From Sporothrix humicola (taxonomy: Eukaryota; Ascomycota; Sordariomycetes; Ophiostomatales; Ophiostomataceae): DNA of 64,000 nt. Each line of letters starts with the position of its first letter. The stretch's first letter is position 1. The DNA lies in contig WNYE01000040.1 of NCBI GenBank assembly GCA_021396245.1, positions 1 through 64,000 on the forward strand. The letters are read 5' to 3'. A program made the translations under genes and the position numbers. Shown here piece by piece: positions 1-11,519 of the stretch. A model generated the notes under the pieces. That model saw only the letters and a list, made by a program, of their open reading frames with translations, had not been told where the DNA came from and made no database searches.

Positions 1-100
1 AAAAAAGAAAAAAAGAAAAAAAGAAAAAAAGAAAAAAAGAAAAAAAGAAAAAAAGAAAAAAAGAAAAAAAGAAAAAACGAAAAAAAAAAAGAAAAAAAAG
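1..100. repeat. A-rich microsatellite (AAAAAAAG)n
   Basis: The window opens with about a dozen near-perfect copies of an 8-nt unit of seven A and one G, which lose regularity after about position 76. It is simple-sequence DNA with no coding potential. Confidence 0.9.
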
Positions 101-889
101 GCAGAAGTCACAGATTGACAATATGAAGTAAGATAAAGTTTCGAGTGAACAGCAAATCGACAAAATTTTGAATATTTCAATAAAAGACGACTTGAGAAAA
201 CCAAAATGCTTTTTCTAACGAGCCACACTCAAACAGACAGCCTTGTGAGAGGAGTTGCGATGTGAGAGCAGAGCAGCGTGCTGTGATTGGCTGGTTTGCG
301 ACCGAAATACATCACTCTACCGAGGCCGACAGTGGCCTGTGGCCTGGCCCCTGAACGCCAGTAAACATTGGCACAAGACAGAAAGCAGAAAGAACGAAAG
401 CCCAGAGTCTCACACATGACCAGACGAGCGACAGGTGAAAGGAAGACGCCAAGTGGGTCATTTCCCAAGGTGTGGTGTTGAGACAAAGAGGAGGAAGGCG
501 CTGAAGGAGCGCTAATGTGAGGCAAGCTGAAAATTAACAGGGCGCACGAGGCAGGCTCGCAAGCACAACAGTAAAAAAAGGCAAAGCGGGTTGGCGGCCC
601 CATACAAGACCCCGGGTTTGCAACGCCGTCGGACTTGCAGAGGTGCGTTCTTTGGGGAGACGTGTGAGATCTGCACTTGCCTCGCAAAGAACAAGGCCCC
701 GAGCGGAGGTAAATATCCACACCCTGTGCTAGAAAATACTCTGTGGGATTCTCCTCTTTCAACGTGTTGATGGATCTTTCGATCTGAGCATCTTCAACTA
801 CCCCGTATTTCGGACGCGATCACAGTTCTCTACTCCGTACTTGAGTGATAGCTAAAACAAGACTCACCGACAGCACAACCATAGACGAA
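101..889. other. Intergenic, upstream of Zn2Cys6 gene
   Basis: About 790 bases with no gene I can support. A 177-codon minus-strand frame (229-762) is open, but it shows no domain, signal peptide or gene-like composition, so I treat it as chance. The segment next to 889 should hold the promoter and 5' leader of the downstream regulator. Confidence 0.5.
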
Positions 890-2670
890 ATGCCAAAAGC
901 GTGCGATGCGTGTCGCACGCGGAAACTAAAGGTGAGTCCACGAGTGGCACATTGTCATTATGTATCTGTCGCTAACTGTGTGAGTGCTCCAACCGCGAGC
1001 TGACGAGCCCGCTGCTGCTGCCCATCTGCGAAAACTGCGTGCGGGCGGGCATTGCGTGCATCTCGTCGGAACGGGCGCGGCGGCGGCGGCCACGGTCGGG
1101 CAAGATTGTGGATGCGCTGCGGTCGGACAGCGGAAATGGGAATGTAGGCGCCAGTGCACACATCCCATTGCCAGGGCTTACACACGCACCGACACCGGGA
1201 CAGACGCAGACAGCCACGCCCTTGTCTTGGGACAACGACCATGCCTGGCCGGGCATCGACGTGGCGGCCACACCCGAGATTGTGTCACACACCGTCCTGG
1301 GCCAACAACCACCGACACAACAGCAGCTCATCCACCCATCACAACTCGCAGTCGACAACACCGCCCAGGGCTTCGCCTTTTACATGCACACCATCTACGC
1401 GACATGGCCGGTGATCAACTTTGACGACTTTACGCGAGGCCTCGAGGCGGGGCACGACACGTGGGACTTGGATTTCCGGATCTTGGGCCAGGCCCTGAAC
1501 CTGCTGCAGGAAACGTATGTCTACGTCTTTTCGCCGACCGACGAGGCCAGCGCCGGCCTCTTGGCGCGCGTCAACGTGGTCGACCAGCTGCGGTGCACGT
1601 ACGACTATGCCGAAGAGGCCAAGGCGGACACCGTCGTGGCGTCGTTTGCCCTGTTTGTATCATGCATTGTCATTGGCAAGGACAAGCGGGCGCTCTTGTA
1701 TCTGGCTGAAGCATCGCGGCTCGCCGACTTTGCATACTCCAACAATCGGAAGAGAAGCAGAAGCGGCACGCACAGCAAAAAGGACGTGCGCATCGAAGGA
1801 ATGCGCATTCAGAGACTCAAGGCTCTGGTGTTTATCACGGCCATGGCGACAGCACTATTGTCGGGCGACTCGGCATGGCGGATGGAGCGGCCGTCGGCCT
1901 CACTGCGACTGGAAGACCTGACATCGTGGTACGGCACGACAGACGAGGAGATGGGCGAGGACGCCGAGGAGTCCAACCCTGTCCTGGCCACCAAAGAAGT
2001 CCGCGACCTGGACCGGTTCGCCGTCCGCCAGCTCTTATTAATGACTCGCATGTACTTGTCAGCTGGAGAAGGCTCTCTACCATCGCTGTCATCGTCATCG
2101 TCATCATCATCACCGCCATCGTCCCTCTCACCATCGTCGTCGCCCGAAGAAATTCCTCGCCGCCCCGAAACTGACGACAATACAAACCCGTTTCAGCATA
2201 GCATCACCTTACCCGGCACGACGACTGTCCGCATCATGACGGCTGATCTATCTATTACCGAACTCTGGTTCTCCTGCGACCGGAGGAAGCGCTTGAGCAA
2301 GAGACCTGCCGACAAAGACGACGACCTCTCTCTATCACAACTTGCTGCTTCTGTCGAACTCCCCGAACACATTGGCCGCAAGGCTCTGGCATGGGCCCGC
2401 AGTCTCACACAGAGCGAACTGAGAATTGTCGGCCTGGGCAAGATGGTTGACATTGTCGAGAACATGGTGCACCTTTGCCGACTCTGTCCCGACAGCACGG
2501 CCGAAGTTGAGATACTGGCGGCCGATCTGATGGCGGCGATTGGTACCGCCGACTACGAGCTGCGGTACGCAGAAGCCATGGCGCAATGTACATCCATATT
2601 GAGGCAAACGGCGGACAACATGTGCCTGTATGTGGAGGAGGCGTTGGGGTATCCGGCCGGGGCAAAGTAA
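890..2670 (+). CDS. Zn2Cys6 fungal transcription factor
   Basis: Two exons, 890-931 and 985-2670, intron 932-984 (GTGAGT donor, CTAAC branch site), giving 575 residues. The start was chosen because exon 1 supplies the first half of a binuclear zinc cluster: Cys5-x2-Cys8-x6-Cys15-x13-Cys29-x2-Cys32-x6-Cys39, with the basic RTRKLK stretch between the second and third Cys. The loop between Cys3 and Cys4 is one or more residues longer than usual. The remainder looks like a fungal-specific regulatory domain, with a helical region (about 135-260) and an acidic Ser-rich linker encoded by a TCA/TCG repeat at about 2084-2150. It probably acts in the nucleus as a gene-specific regulator. Its target is unknown, but the neighbouring esterase and sugar transporter are candidates by position. 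Confidence 0.85.
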
Positions 2671-2959
2671 TGGCAGGCATGTCAAAGTAATGAATAATGA
2701 TTTAGGATGTACATATATAATTAATCTACATATCAATAACGCTACGATGGTCCATGTGCATCACCAAATATTTATCGGATCGTCTATCAAATTACGGCAA
2801 TCTTGACAAGGAAAACAAAACAGTATCCATAGAGAGAGTCAGTGTATGGTCATGATGGATTGACGAGAGACGATTTCTATCTAGTCTATTCAGAAATGCA
2901 GTAAATATGGACAATATGGACAATATGAACAGTATGGACATTATGGCGTGTACTTGCAT
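2671..2959. other. Convergent intergenic region
   Basis: About 290 bases between the 3' ends of the regulator and the esterase. It is AT-rich and includes a short run of ATGGACAAT-like direct repeats near 2907-2942. It presumably holds both 3' ends. No gene is seen. Confidence 0.6.
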
Positions 2960-4095
2960 CTAGAACTTGGTGTGGAGGGCCACGTTGAGCACGCGCGCCT
3001 GGCTGCGCCAGTACTGCTTGCTGACCCAGGCCTCGTTGGCCGCCAGCAGACCGTGCGGTGCACCGGGCACAATCTCGAGCTGGACGTCGATGCCCGCGTC
3101 GCGGTACTTCATGGCGTAAACGATGCCCTCGTCGCGGAGAACATCGACACCGGCGACGACAACGTGAAGGGGGCAGTGGTTGGGGATGGGGTCGGCGAGG
3201 AGGGGGGCAACGTAGTGGTTAGAGAGGTTGGAGGGACCGTTGGAGAAGGTTTCTACACAAAAAGCGAGCGTTAGCGAGCGTCCGCCAGAGGGAATAATCT
3301 TGAATACTGGGGAAACTTACCCCAAGTCTCTTCAGCCTTGGTCAGGATAAAAGGATTGGCCTTGGCCAGGGGCGTGAAGAAGGGGTACGAGGCGGTCGGC
3401 ACACCAAGTACCTCGGGAGCGAGCGAGGGCGGGCACAGGGCGGGCACAATGAGAGAGGCATGGCAGATGCGCGTCGTCTCGTGCTCGCGGGCGTCTCTCA
3501 GCGCAACACCGGCCACGAGGTTGCCGCCGGCCGAACAGCCCCAGAGGGCGACACGCGACGTGTCGACATTGTACTTGGCCGCATTGGCCACCACGTAGTT
3601 GAGCGCCTCGTACGAGTCGTTGTGCGGCGCCGGGAACGGGTCTTCGGGTGCAAGGCGGTAGTCGACACCAAAAACGACGGAGCGCGTCTCGCTGGCAATA
3701 AACGAGAATGCTTCGTCCTCGAGCGACGAGTGGCCGTGGATCCAGCCGCCGCCGTGGTAGCCGAGGAGGGCGGGCCGCGCCTCCTCCGACTCAAACTGGG
3801 GCATGTAGACGCGAATGTTGAAGGTGGCCTTGTCCTCCCCGTAGACGACAGGCACGTCCTCAATCTTGACTTTCACCACATCCCTCACCAGCTTGGTCGG
3901 CTTGGGCGCCTTGGGCATGGGCTTGTAGACCTCCTCGAGCCACTTGCGGGCGCCAATGTGGTCGAGGGGGTCGGTCGGACCTGCTGTAAAGTTGAGCTTG
4001 AGGAACTCGCCCAGAAAGTTCTTGTCGAGGACGTCAATGACATTGTCCTTGGTGTCGAGTGCCTTGAGGGCGGCGACGATTTCTTCGGTAGACAT
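2960..4095 (-). CDS. HSL-family alpha/beta hydrolase (esterase/lipase)
   Basis: Two exons on the minus strand, 4095-3321 and 3252-2960, intron 3253-3320, giving 355 residues. The oxyanion-hole motif HGGGW is at about 114-118. The nucleophile elbow GCSAG has Ser188, and exon 2 supplies a candidate Asp295 (GVDVLRD) and His325 (PGAPHG). All the triad residues of an alpha/beta hydrolase fold-3 enzyme (hormone-sensitive-lipase family) are therefore present. No signal peptide is visible, so an intracellular ester hydrolase is likely. The substrate cannot be read from sequence. It is divergent from the sugar transporter at 5254 across 1.16 kb, which allows a shared promoter. Confidence 0.88.
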
Positions 4096-5253
4096 GGTGT
4101 GATGGAGGGGGGAAACGGTCGATGAAGGTTATGCTGATTGTGTTTGTTGGTGATGATGTCAATACAGACTTAGACTGTTACCCCGGCTGGAGAGTGTTTT
4201 AAGTAGCAAGTTGGAAAAGAAACAGAAGTTCACGACGGGATGTGACAGCAGTCCGTCCGGAGCCTCGGTCACGAGAGGAAAGAACCAGGAAAGGAAGGAA
4301 GTCAATATCGTGGAGAAGAACTCGGGTAGGCAGGTGCGACACGCGACATGCGACACGCTACCGCCGTTCTTTCCATTTTACGCCCCGAGATCGTGTCCTT
4401 CTCACTTCCCTGACTTTTGCTTTCCCTTTCCCCATACCTCTCCCATCTTTCTCCAATTCCCAAACCGTACATTCTCGTCAACCCCAACTCGACTCCTTCA
4501 TCAATAGTCTCGGGCATTATCGCGGCGATTATCTCGGGATCCACCCCGGCAGGCAACACGAATGCGGTCTCGGGGCTAGCCAATAAGGTCCACCATAACG
4601 CCCATAATTCTCCACTTTGCTCCAGACCTGTCACCTTTCACTCACCACCCACCTTTCACCTTTGGCACTTGTCCGTGTGGGGACAGACTAACAAAAAGAA
4701 ACTGGAGAGGCTTGTCACTGGCAGACGACTGGTCAAGATCATGTGGAACTTCTTTTCCCGTATGGGAGACGCTATACTATTCACGATTTTCTTTTCTCAT
4801 CCTTTTCTTGTCATTCTTCCATCTTTTTTCTTCGCCCCCTCATTCTCCAGACTGCACACGCTTTTTCTACCGTTTTACCCCAGACTGTCATTTCCACATC
4901 ACACCATGGGATCTGTGAGACAATGAGACAATAAGAAAATGAGGGTGAGGCTGCCAAATCTGACAAGAAAAGACGCACAACCGACAACCGAAAGCCGGGG
5001 CCCCAACTCCATCGAAAACAAAAATTACCAAAAGTACACACACGACACGCAGAAGGATGCAAGATAAAACGTGCATGACCGCCAACTACATTTGTGCTTT
5101 GTCTTCCGTCTTACTTCCCCAGACTCGGACTTCTTCATCACATTACCCCAGATTGAAGATTTATCATTAGAAATACGACATCACGGACCCGACAACGACA
5201 CCGAATACCGACACACCGAGACCAACATCAACATCAACGTCGACATCGACAAC
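4096..5253. other. Divergent promoter region, esterase / sugar transporter
   Basis: About 1.16 kb between two divergent starts. It contains several pyrimidine-rich stretches (about 4370-4500 and 4790-4900), common upstream of fungal genes, and no convincing reading frame. Short open frames here have no recognisable features. Confidence 0.6.
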
Positions 5254-6979
5254 ATGGACGAAGACAGAACCGTTGACATGTCCACCCAGCCGAGCACCAC
5301 GAAATGGTGGAACTGGCGGCTGGTCTACAACTGTGAGTATACTGTCTCTGCATCATTTGGTTTTATTCCGTTATCACTAACGTTTTGTAGTGGCCGTTAT
5401 TGCTTTTGCCATGGTCCTGTTTGGCTACGACAATGCCGTCACGTCGCCCCTTGTGTCGCTTCCTCTCTTTGTTATGAAGTACCAGTACCCCAAGAACGTT
5501 GGCCTTTTCGCGTTCACGGCCGTTGAGCTTGACCTTTTGGTCTGTGTTCCGCTTGTTGGCGCTGTCCTCGGTGCATTCATTGGTGTTCCTCTGCAGCGCT
5601 GGCTCGGCCGCCAAAAGACCATGCTTGTGGCCTACGCCTTGACTTCGGTGCCCGGCTCGTTCCTCCAGCTGTTTGCACCCAATATGGCTGCCATGATTGT
5701 CGGTCGCCTGTGGAACAATGTTGGTATCAGCATTCTGACGAGCGTTGTCCCGCTTTTCCTGGCTGATTTGGTGCCGGCCGATGTACGTGGCCGGGTTACT
5801 GGTCTGGCCGCTGCCGGTTCGGGTGCCAGTTCTGTTATTGCCACTGTTGTCGTCTGGGCCACGTCGAAGCTGCCCGACAACAGACAGTACCAAATCCCTC
5901 TGGCCGTCCAGGCTGCTCTGGCGGGTCTGCTCTTCATCCTCTCCCTCTTCCTTACCGAGTCCCCCGCCTGGCTTGTCAGCAAGGGCCGTATCGCAGATGC
6001 CCGCACGCAACTCCTCAAGCTCCGCCGCGGCAATGAGGTCCTCGTCGACCACGAAATCAACAGCATTGCCGCCGTCCTGTCGGCTGCCAGCGAGGCCAAC
6101 AGCGCCGTCCGTTTCAAGGAGATTCTGGACGGCAAGAACTGGGTCCGTACATTCATGGCATCCTCCTACCTGCCAGCCAGTCAGGTCGGCGGACAGTCCC
6201 TGGCCATTACCTACTCGACAGTTTTATTCGTTGCGGCCGGTGTCAGCAACGCCTTCCAGATGACTATTCTGGTTTTCTTGCTCCAGTTCTTGGGCAACAT
6301 GATCGGCCCCTTCTTGTCCGACCGTCTCGGCCGTCGTACACTCGCCCTCGGTGGTGTCGCCCTGCTCGTCGTCCTCGACTTTGCTGCTGGTGGCCTCGCC
6401 TGTGGCGGGTTGACGACCAACCCCCAGATTTTGGGGCTTGCCGCCCTCAGCTGCATCTTTGCGTTTGTCAACGCCGCCAGCTTCCAGAGCCTGGCCTACG
6501 TCCTGCCCACCGAGATTCCGGATGCCAAGCTGCGTGAGCCCACCATGACCTGGACCCTCTTCTGGTCTTACACCACAGCCATCATCACTACCTTTGCCAC
6601 CCCGCAAATCATGAACGCGGATGCGTAAGTCCCAGCCTCAGTATAACATACCGTTTTATTCCTGCTAACCTTTCCTTCAGGGGCAACCTCGGCGCCAAGA
6701 CATATCTCATTTTCGGCGGATGCGCTCTGATTGTGCTCATCTACTCGTACTTCCTTCTGTGCGTATATCCCTGACCCCATCTACCTGCTACGCATGCTAA
6801 CCAACAGTCCCGAAACCGCCCGCCGCACGCTCGACGAGATCGACGACCTGTACCGCAGTGGCCTGTCGCCGCGCAAGTGGGGCCGCAAGAAGGGTGGCGC
6901 CAACACTGAGGAGACCGAGCTGGCCCTACAGGCCAAGAACGCGGCTGCCAACGACGTGACGGCGACCCATGTGGAGTAG
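5254..6979 (+). CDS. MFS sugar transporter
   Basis: Four exons (5254-5332, 5391-6624, 6681-6758, 6808-6979), 520 residues. The first exon encodes a short cytosolic N-terminus and enters TM1 at the splice (FGYDNAVTS). Family motifs are present: the DRLGRR-type loop motif, SPAWLVSKGR like the PESPRWL motif after TM6, and PETARRTLDEID split by the last intron, matching the PETKGRTLEEID signature. About 12 hydrophobic segments are expected, and a charged cytosolic tail follows. It should import a hexose or oligosaccharide by proton symport at the plasma membrane. The substrate is not resolvable. The last donor (GTGCGT at 6759) is chosen because it restores the PET motif. Confidence 0.9.
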
Positions 6980-8757
6980 ATGGTAGATGGAAGAGTGCCT
7001 AATATATGCTTTGTGTACTACATGCGGCAGACGGCACTGTGTACAAAGCAAGATGGCATGGCTCGCACGGATGACAGCGGACAACAACATCTATATCTAC
7101 GCTCAGCTACGCGGTGACGATGTTGTAGTACATATATCTTAGATCTAGGTACGACATGTCCAAATGGCCACAATTTTTTGAGTTTGTTTTACATCGTAAG
7201 TCATGGTGCTGGTTTGACACGAACACCGCCGCCGTATGCCATTGTACACAATTTTGGAAACTGTGTACACCACGGATCTATCCACGTAGTGCTTGTTTGA
7301 TATTCAAAGGTCAATCAAGCCGGGCCGCCAAAATATTCAGGACCGTTGAGACAATAAAATGCCATTCAAATGTATAAACACTCATATTTGTTGCATACTG
7401 ACACATGCCAGGCCCATCGACTGCCTAGGTCACTACATATGTATGCCTCGGCCTAATCGTACGTTTCTAATGTCATCTACAGAGCCAAATATAGGACAAT
7501 TTGTCAGCTTCTCAATTTCTCGGTTGCCGTGTTGACTCCAGCCATCACTGGCGATTCTCACAAAATGTCACAATTTCCGCCATTTTTTGATCAAAAGAGG
7601 AAGCCCGTATCTTTTGTCGGGATACTAATATGCAAAGAACTTGGGGTCGCCTTCAATTTCAAGCAGCATAGAAGAAACCGTGGAGCCCGTGTGGGGGCTC
7701 CACGGCGCAGTCTACCGCTCTGTTGGTTTGTTTTACAGGTATGATCGGTCTTTGCGAGTCACGGCACGGGTGACGGGCCAGCGGGAGGCCTTGTAATGCT
7801 CCGACAAATATCCGACGTCCACTACGATGCACAAACATACAAGAACCACTGAGAAACAAATGTGCCGGTGTAGTAGGGTAAAAGAGAAAAGGAAGGCCAA
7901 GCGGGTAAATCCTTCTCGAGTCATGTTGGTTCTGTGCCGTCTCTGCGTCCGTCGATATGGGAATCGAGGCCCAATACTGGCGGCAGCGGGAGCCCAGGCG
8001 CTAGGCACGGGCCTCGGAGCTTTTTTTGATTGAAAAGCTTGAACATTTTCCATTACACTTGTTTCAATCCTATACAATATCAAATTCCCCCGAGAATAGA
8101 ACAAGATACATTTTCGGCACCAACAGGCATCTTGGTTTTAACAAAACGTACGATTCGCTCGCTGCTTTAGTTCAATTTACTTTATTCGAAGGGTGTCTTA
8201 TCAATTTTTTGAATGTGTACCCCGTGTAGATAGGAGCAAGTAAATTGCCAACTGAATGTGTAGCCTGGCCGAGCCGGAGCCAGTTTGAAATCGCAGTCGG
8301 CATCACCGGCGTCTGTTGGTCGACATCGCTCGGCAGATAGTTTACCGTTTTGTTTTCCCTGTTCACTTCAACAGAAAACTGTGTTGGTCTAACAGGGCAC
8401 GTAAATGCTAGAGATGCCTCCGTTGACTGAATATATAAAGACGTGGTTCTTCCACAGGAAAGCTGGAAGCAAATAAAGACATACTTCTATCAACCTATGT
8501 GCTAATCACTCAACACATATCAAAGAAACAAACAAACCCTTCCAAGAACAGTGCAGTTTAGATTTGCAATATCCTCCGTGACACGGAACTTTTTTAGGCT
8601 GATTTGCATATACTCTGCCTGGGTAAGTACCTGAAGTCACAATACCGGAAGCACATGTAGCCTTCGGTTGATCCGTCCTGCTAGACGTGAAGTTGGATAT
8701 TTATATATATACCTGCTAATAAGTCCTTCCAGGCAGCCCGTCGATCTCCTTCCCACA
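6980..8757. other. Long intergenic region
   Basis: About 1.8 kb with no supported gene. Composition is more AT-rich than the flanking genes, and only short frames without recognisable features are open. A TATATAA-like stretch is present near 8432, and an AT-rich run at about 8700-8720 lies shortly before the start at 8758. Confidence 0.5.
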
Positions 8758-9492
8758 ATGTTTTTTGCACTACTTTTCATGATGCTTTTTCATCCCTTCC
8801 GGCCATGCGAGGGTTCGCCTGTGTACCAGAAGGAGTACTACCTGGGCAGCGGCTATGTGCCCCAGTTTGCTGATACGCCGCTTGGGCCATTGATTGTCGC
8901 GCCTGACACGCCCTATGTCGCCGCGGCCGGCCGCAACCGGCTCTACTTTATTGACACACGCTTCGATGCCGAATCGGCCCAGCACATCAAGCTTCAAATT
9001 GAAATGCTATCCGTGCCGGGCGAGAACTTGAAAACCTATGTCGACGACTTGAACGCTACGGCGGAGGTGCGTAACACCGCGACGGGTGAGGTCGTGTTCA
9101 AATTCGATCCGGCCTATGCGCGCGTCTTCTTTGCCGATATCATGAATCGCGGCAACCCGGCTCTGCAGCTGCCCGAGCACGGGCCTGCCGGTGACTGGCT
9201 TGTCACGTATCAACGCGGCGACAGCACCTCAATCGCCACCCTAGCACAGCGGGCCGACGCCGCCCGAGACCCCTGTGACGAACATTCCTGCGACAATGAC
9301 GCCGACTGTAAGAAAAAGGGCTGTGCCAAGTGTGTCGCAGCACGTATCGAAGACGGCTGTAAGGAACAAATGCAAAATGGCGTCGGAAAGTGCAAGAAGA
9401 AGCACTGCACAAAGGCGGTAGACACACCCCGCAACGAAGGCGAGACTGACGCCAGCTACTACCAGCGTATGGATACGCTACACTGGGGATAA
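8758..9492 (+). CDS. Secreted Cys-rich protein, uncharacterised
   Basis: Single exon, 244 residues from the ATG at 8758. An ATG-less extension upstream to 8668 is open but adds sequence before a clear signal peptide, so the later start is preferred. The N-terminus (MFFALLFMMLF...) is a typical signal peptide ending around residue 19-20. The central part has no domain I recognise. The C-terminal quarter holds eight Cys in about 45 residues interspersed with Lys (CDEHSC, CKKKGC, CKKKHC), suggesting four disulphides. It is likely extracellular. An effector-like or cell-surface role is possible but unproven. Confidence 0.7.
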   Translation: MFFALLFMMLFHPFRPCEGSPVYQKEYYLGSGYVPQFADTPLGPLIVAPDTPYVAAAGRNRLYFIDTRFDAESAQHIKLQIEMLSVPGENLKTYVDDLNATAEVRNTATGEVVFKFDPAYARVFFADIMNRGNPALQLPEHGPAGDWLVTYQRGDSTSIATLAQRADAARDPCDEHSCDNDADCKKKGCAKCVAARIEDGCKEQMQNGVGKCKKKHCTKAVDTPRNEGETDASYYQRMDTLHWG

Positions 9493-9962
9493 ATCGATAG
9501 CAGCTGGGAGGACTGGCCAATAGGTGCCAAGTTGATTAGCATATCTAGAGCTTCATCTGCAGGTGTAACAGGTTGGACGGCCCTCGCGATGGGCGTGGAT
9601 AATGTTGTTGGAGTTTTTTTTTACTCGCAAGGGTTTTTTCTCCGATAGCGCTTATTCTTCATGTACTCCAAATTTCTATTTCCACATCACAATTTACCTC
9701 ATGTTGTGTCTATTTATACATAAGCTGTTGTTCAACGTCCGTCAGGAACCAGATAGATGCTGTCTTTGCTATGGAGTTATTGTGGATCAAAAAGAGCAAC
9801 TACGCGCACTACATAATGCCTTTGAGACGATTGCGGCCCGTACCGCCACTACGCTGCCCCGCACTCTTACCCTCATCACCTCTCTCTTGTTTACACCAAA
9901 AAGAGCGGCATCAACAACATAGGTGACTACGCCCCCTAACATAGACTTGCTACCCATCCACC
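9493..9962. other. Intergenic, upstream of ankyrin gene
   Basis: About 470 bases without a supported gene. A 106-codon frame (9602-9922) lacks features. The region should contain the 3' end of the secreted-protein gene and the promoter of the ankyrin gene. Confidence 0.5.
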
Positions 9963-10991
9963 ATGTCTCTACAACATCACAGTATATCCACGCCTCCTTC
10001 TACGCAACAGGTCAGAGGCAAAGCCAAGCCCAGGAGACCCGGGGCGAGATTGGATCCTCTCAAAGTGCGACACCTAACAATGGGACCCGAACTGCCAGGG
10101 AACATTCTCGACCAATTTCTCACAGCCGTCACGGATGACAACATCGAAGCCTTCACAGCGCTGCTCGACATCCACTTTCCCGACCGCACACAAGTCAACG
10201 CCGGTGGCAGCTACCGCATCTATGAACTCAACCCGGCCCTCGATCTCGCCGCCCGCACAAATCGTGCGGCCATTCTCGATGCCTTGCTGGCATTCCCTTT
10301 TCACACGTACGAGTTCATTGCTCGCGACGCCATCCGGCACCACGCAAAGGACGCGCTGATTGTGATGCTGAAACATGGACTGGATCTGAACGAGGCCCAT
10401 GGCGCCACAGGGATAACCATGCTGGCGAGTGCGATCTCGGAAATGGCAGATACAAACGACACAAGCACAAGCACAGACGCAAACGCCGACAATGACCGCG
10501 ATATGATCGTCTGGCTCATTGAACACGGCGCCGACCCAAACAAGCGGCCGTACGTCGACACGACGGCCATGTCGATGGCGGCCGAGCATGCGCCGCCCGA
10601 CTTGTTGCGTGAGTTGCTCGACGACTACGGCGGCGATGTCCACCGGGGCCAGTTGCTGCACCATGCGCTCAACAGGCCCGGTATAGGTGGAGACGAAGAC
10701 ACCGTTCAAACCCTCGGTCTACTTCTCGAGAGAGGCGCCCCGCTCAACACGACAATGTACGCCGGCGACCCGCCGTCGCTCGGCATGTACTGTTTCATGG
10801 ACTTTGGCACGCCGCTGCACAAGGCCGCTGCTGCCGGACGACTGGAAATCGTCAAGTTCTTGTTGACCCAGGGCGCGGACACGAGCATCACGAGTTCCAA
10901 AACAAAGACGACGGCGCTGCAGTGGGCCGAGAATAAGGGGCATGACGACGTGGCGGCCGTGCTGCGGGCGCCAGACCAGCACAAGCTCTGA
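9963..10991 (+). CDS. Ankyrin-repeat protein
   Basis: Single-exon, 342 residues. Ankyrin-type helices recur through the protein: ALDLAARTN..ILDALLAF, IVWLIEHGADPNKR, LLLERGAPLNT, and the best-preserved unit TPLHKAAAAGRLEIVKFLLTQ. That unit is followed by a final degenerate repeat (TALQWAENKGHDDVAAVLR). There is no signal peptide or membrane segment. Ankyrin stacks mediate protein-protein contacts, and no partner or catalytic domain is visible here. It precedes the tandem CxxC/F-box-like genes on the same strand but shows no sequence relation to them. Confidence 0.82.
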   Translation: MSLQHHSISTPPSTQQVRGKAKPRRPGARLDPLKVRHLTMGPELPGNILDQFLTAVTDDNIEAFTALLDIHFPDRTQVNAGGSYRIYELNPALDLAARTNRAAILDALLAFPFHTYEFIARDAIRHHAKDALIVMLKHGLDLNEAHGATGITMLASAISEMADTNDTSTSTDANADNDRDMIVWLIEHGADPNKRPYVDTTAMSMAAEHAPPDLLRELLDDYGGDVHRGQLLHHALNRPGIGGDEDTVQTLGLLLERGAPLNTTMYAGDPPSLGMYCFMDFGTPLHKAAAAGRLEIVKFLLTQGADTSITSSKTKTTALQWAENKGHDDVAAVLRAPDQHKL

Positions 10992-11519
10992 TGATGGCCA
11001 GCAAGCGCTATATTTCGGGCGCTGCAATGTGCCACTATTTTTGGTCTTCTTTTCTCACTTTTCTTCTTCTTCTTTTTTTCTTCTTCGTTTTCCTTTTCAT
11101 TTTACGCGAGGATACCAATTTGCATAGCGGATTTGTATACACACGGTGCATTTTTGAGTGCATCCTCGGACACCTCAATGACGATTTATTTCAGTTACCA
11201 CACCATAACGATGCGAACATATAACATGCAACCGGGGCACAAAGATAATGCGTCTAATGCGGTCTTGGAATCTACGTATGCAAATGCAGTCTGCATTGAA
11301 AGCGTTCTCGTACATCTCATTTTGACGAGTACATGATTTAATTGGTTATTGGGTCAAATGTGCAGTATGCACACCCCGCCTTTCCGACGACTGCATATTG
11401 TATGCCTGTTGCCCAATTCCACTGTCATTTTGATTCCCATTCTTTTTCTTTAATGTTGGATAGACAGCCGCCTCACCTCTCACTTAATTATCTACCGACA
11501 TTGGAACCGAGAGCACGAC
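10992..11519. other. Intergenic
   Basis: About 530 bases. A pyrimidine-rich tract (about 11038-11102) follows the ankyrin stop. Nothing else was recognised. Confidence 0.5.

Noticed and set aside
229..762. 177-codon minus-strand open frame
   Set aside because: No domain, signal peptide or intron signals, and random-looking composition. It sits in the likely promoter of the Zn2Cys6 gene.
3460..4125. 221-codon plus-strand frame opposite the esterase
   Set aside because: Antisense shadow of a gene with a complete catalytic triad on the minus strand.
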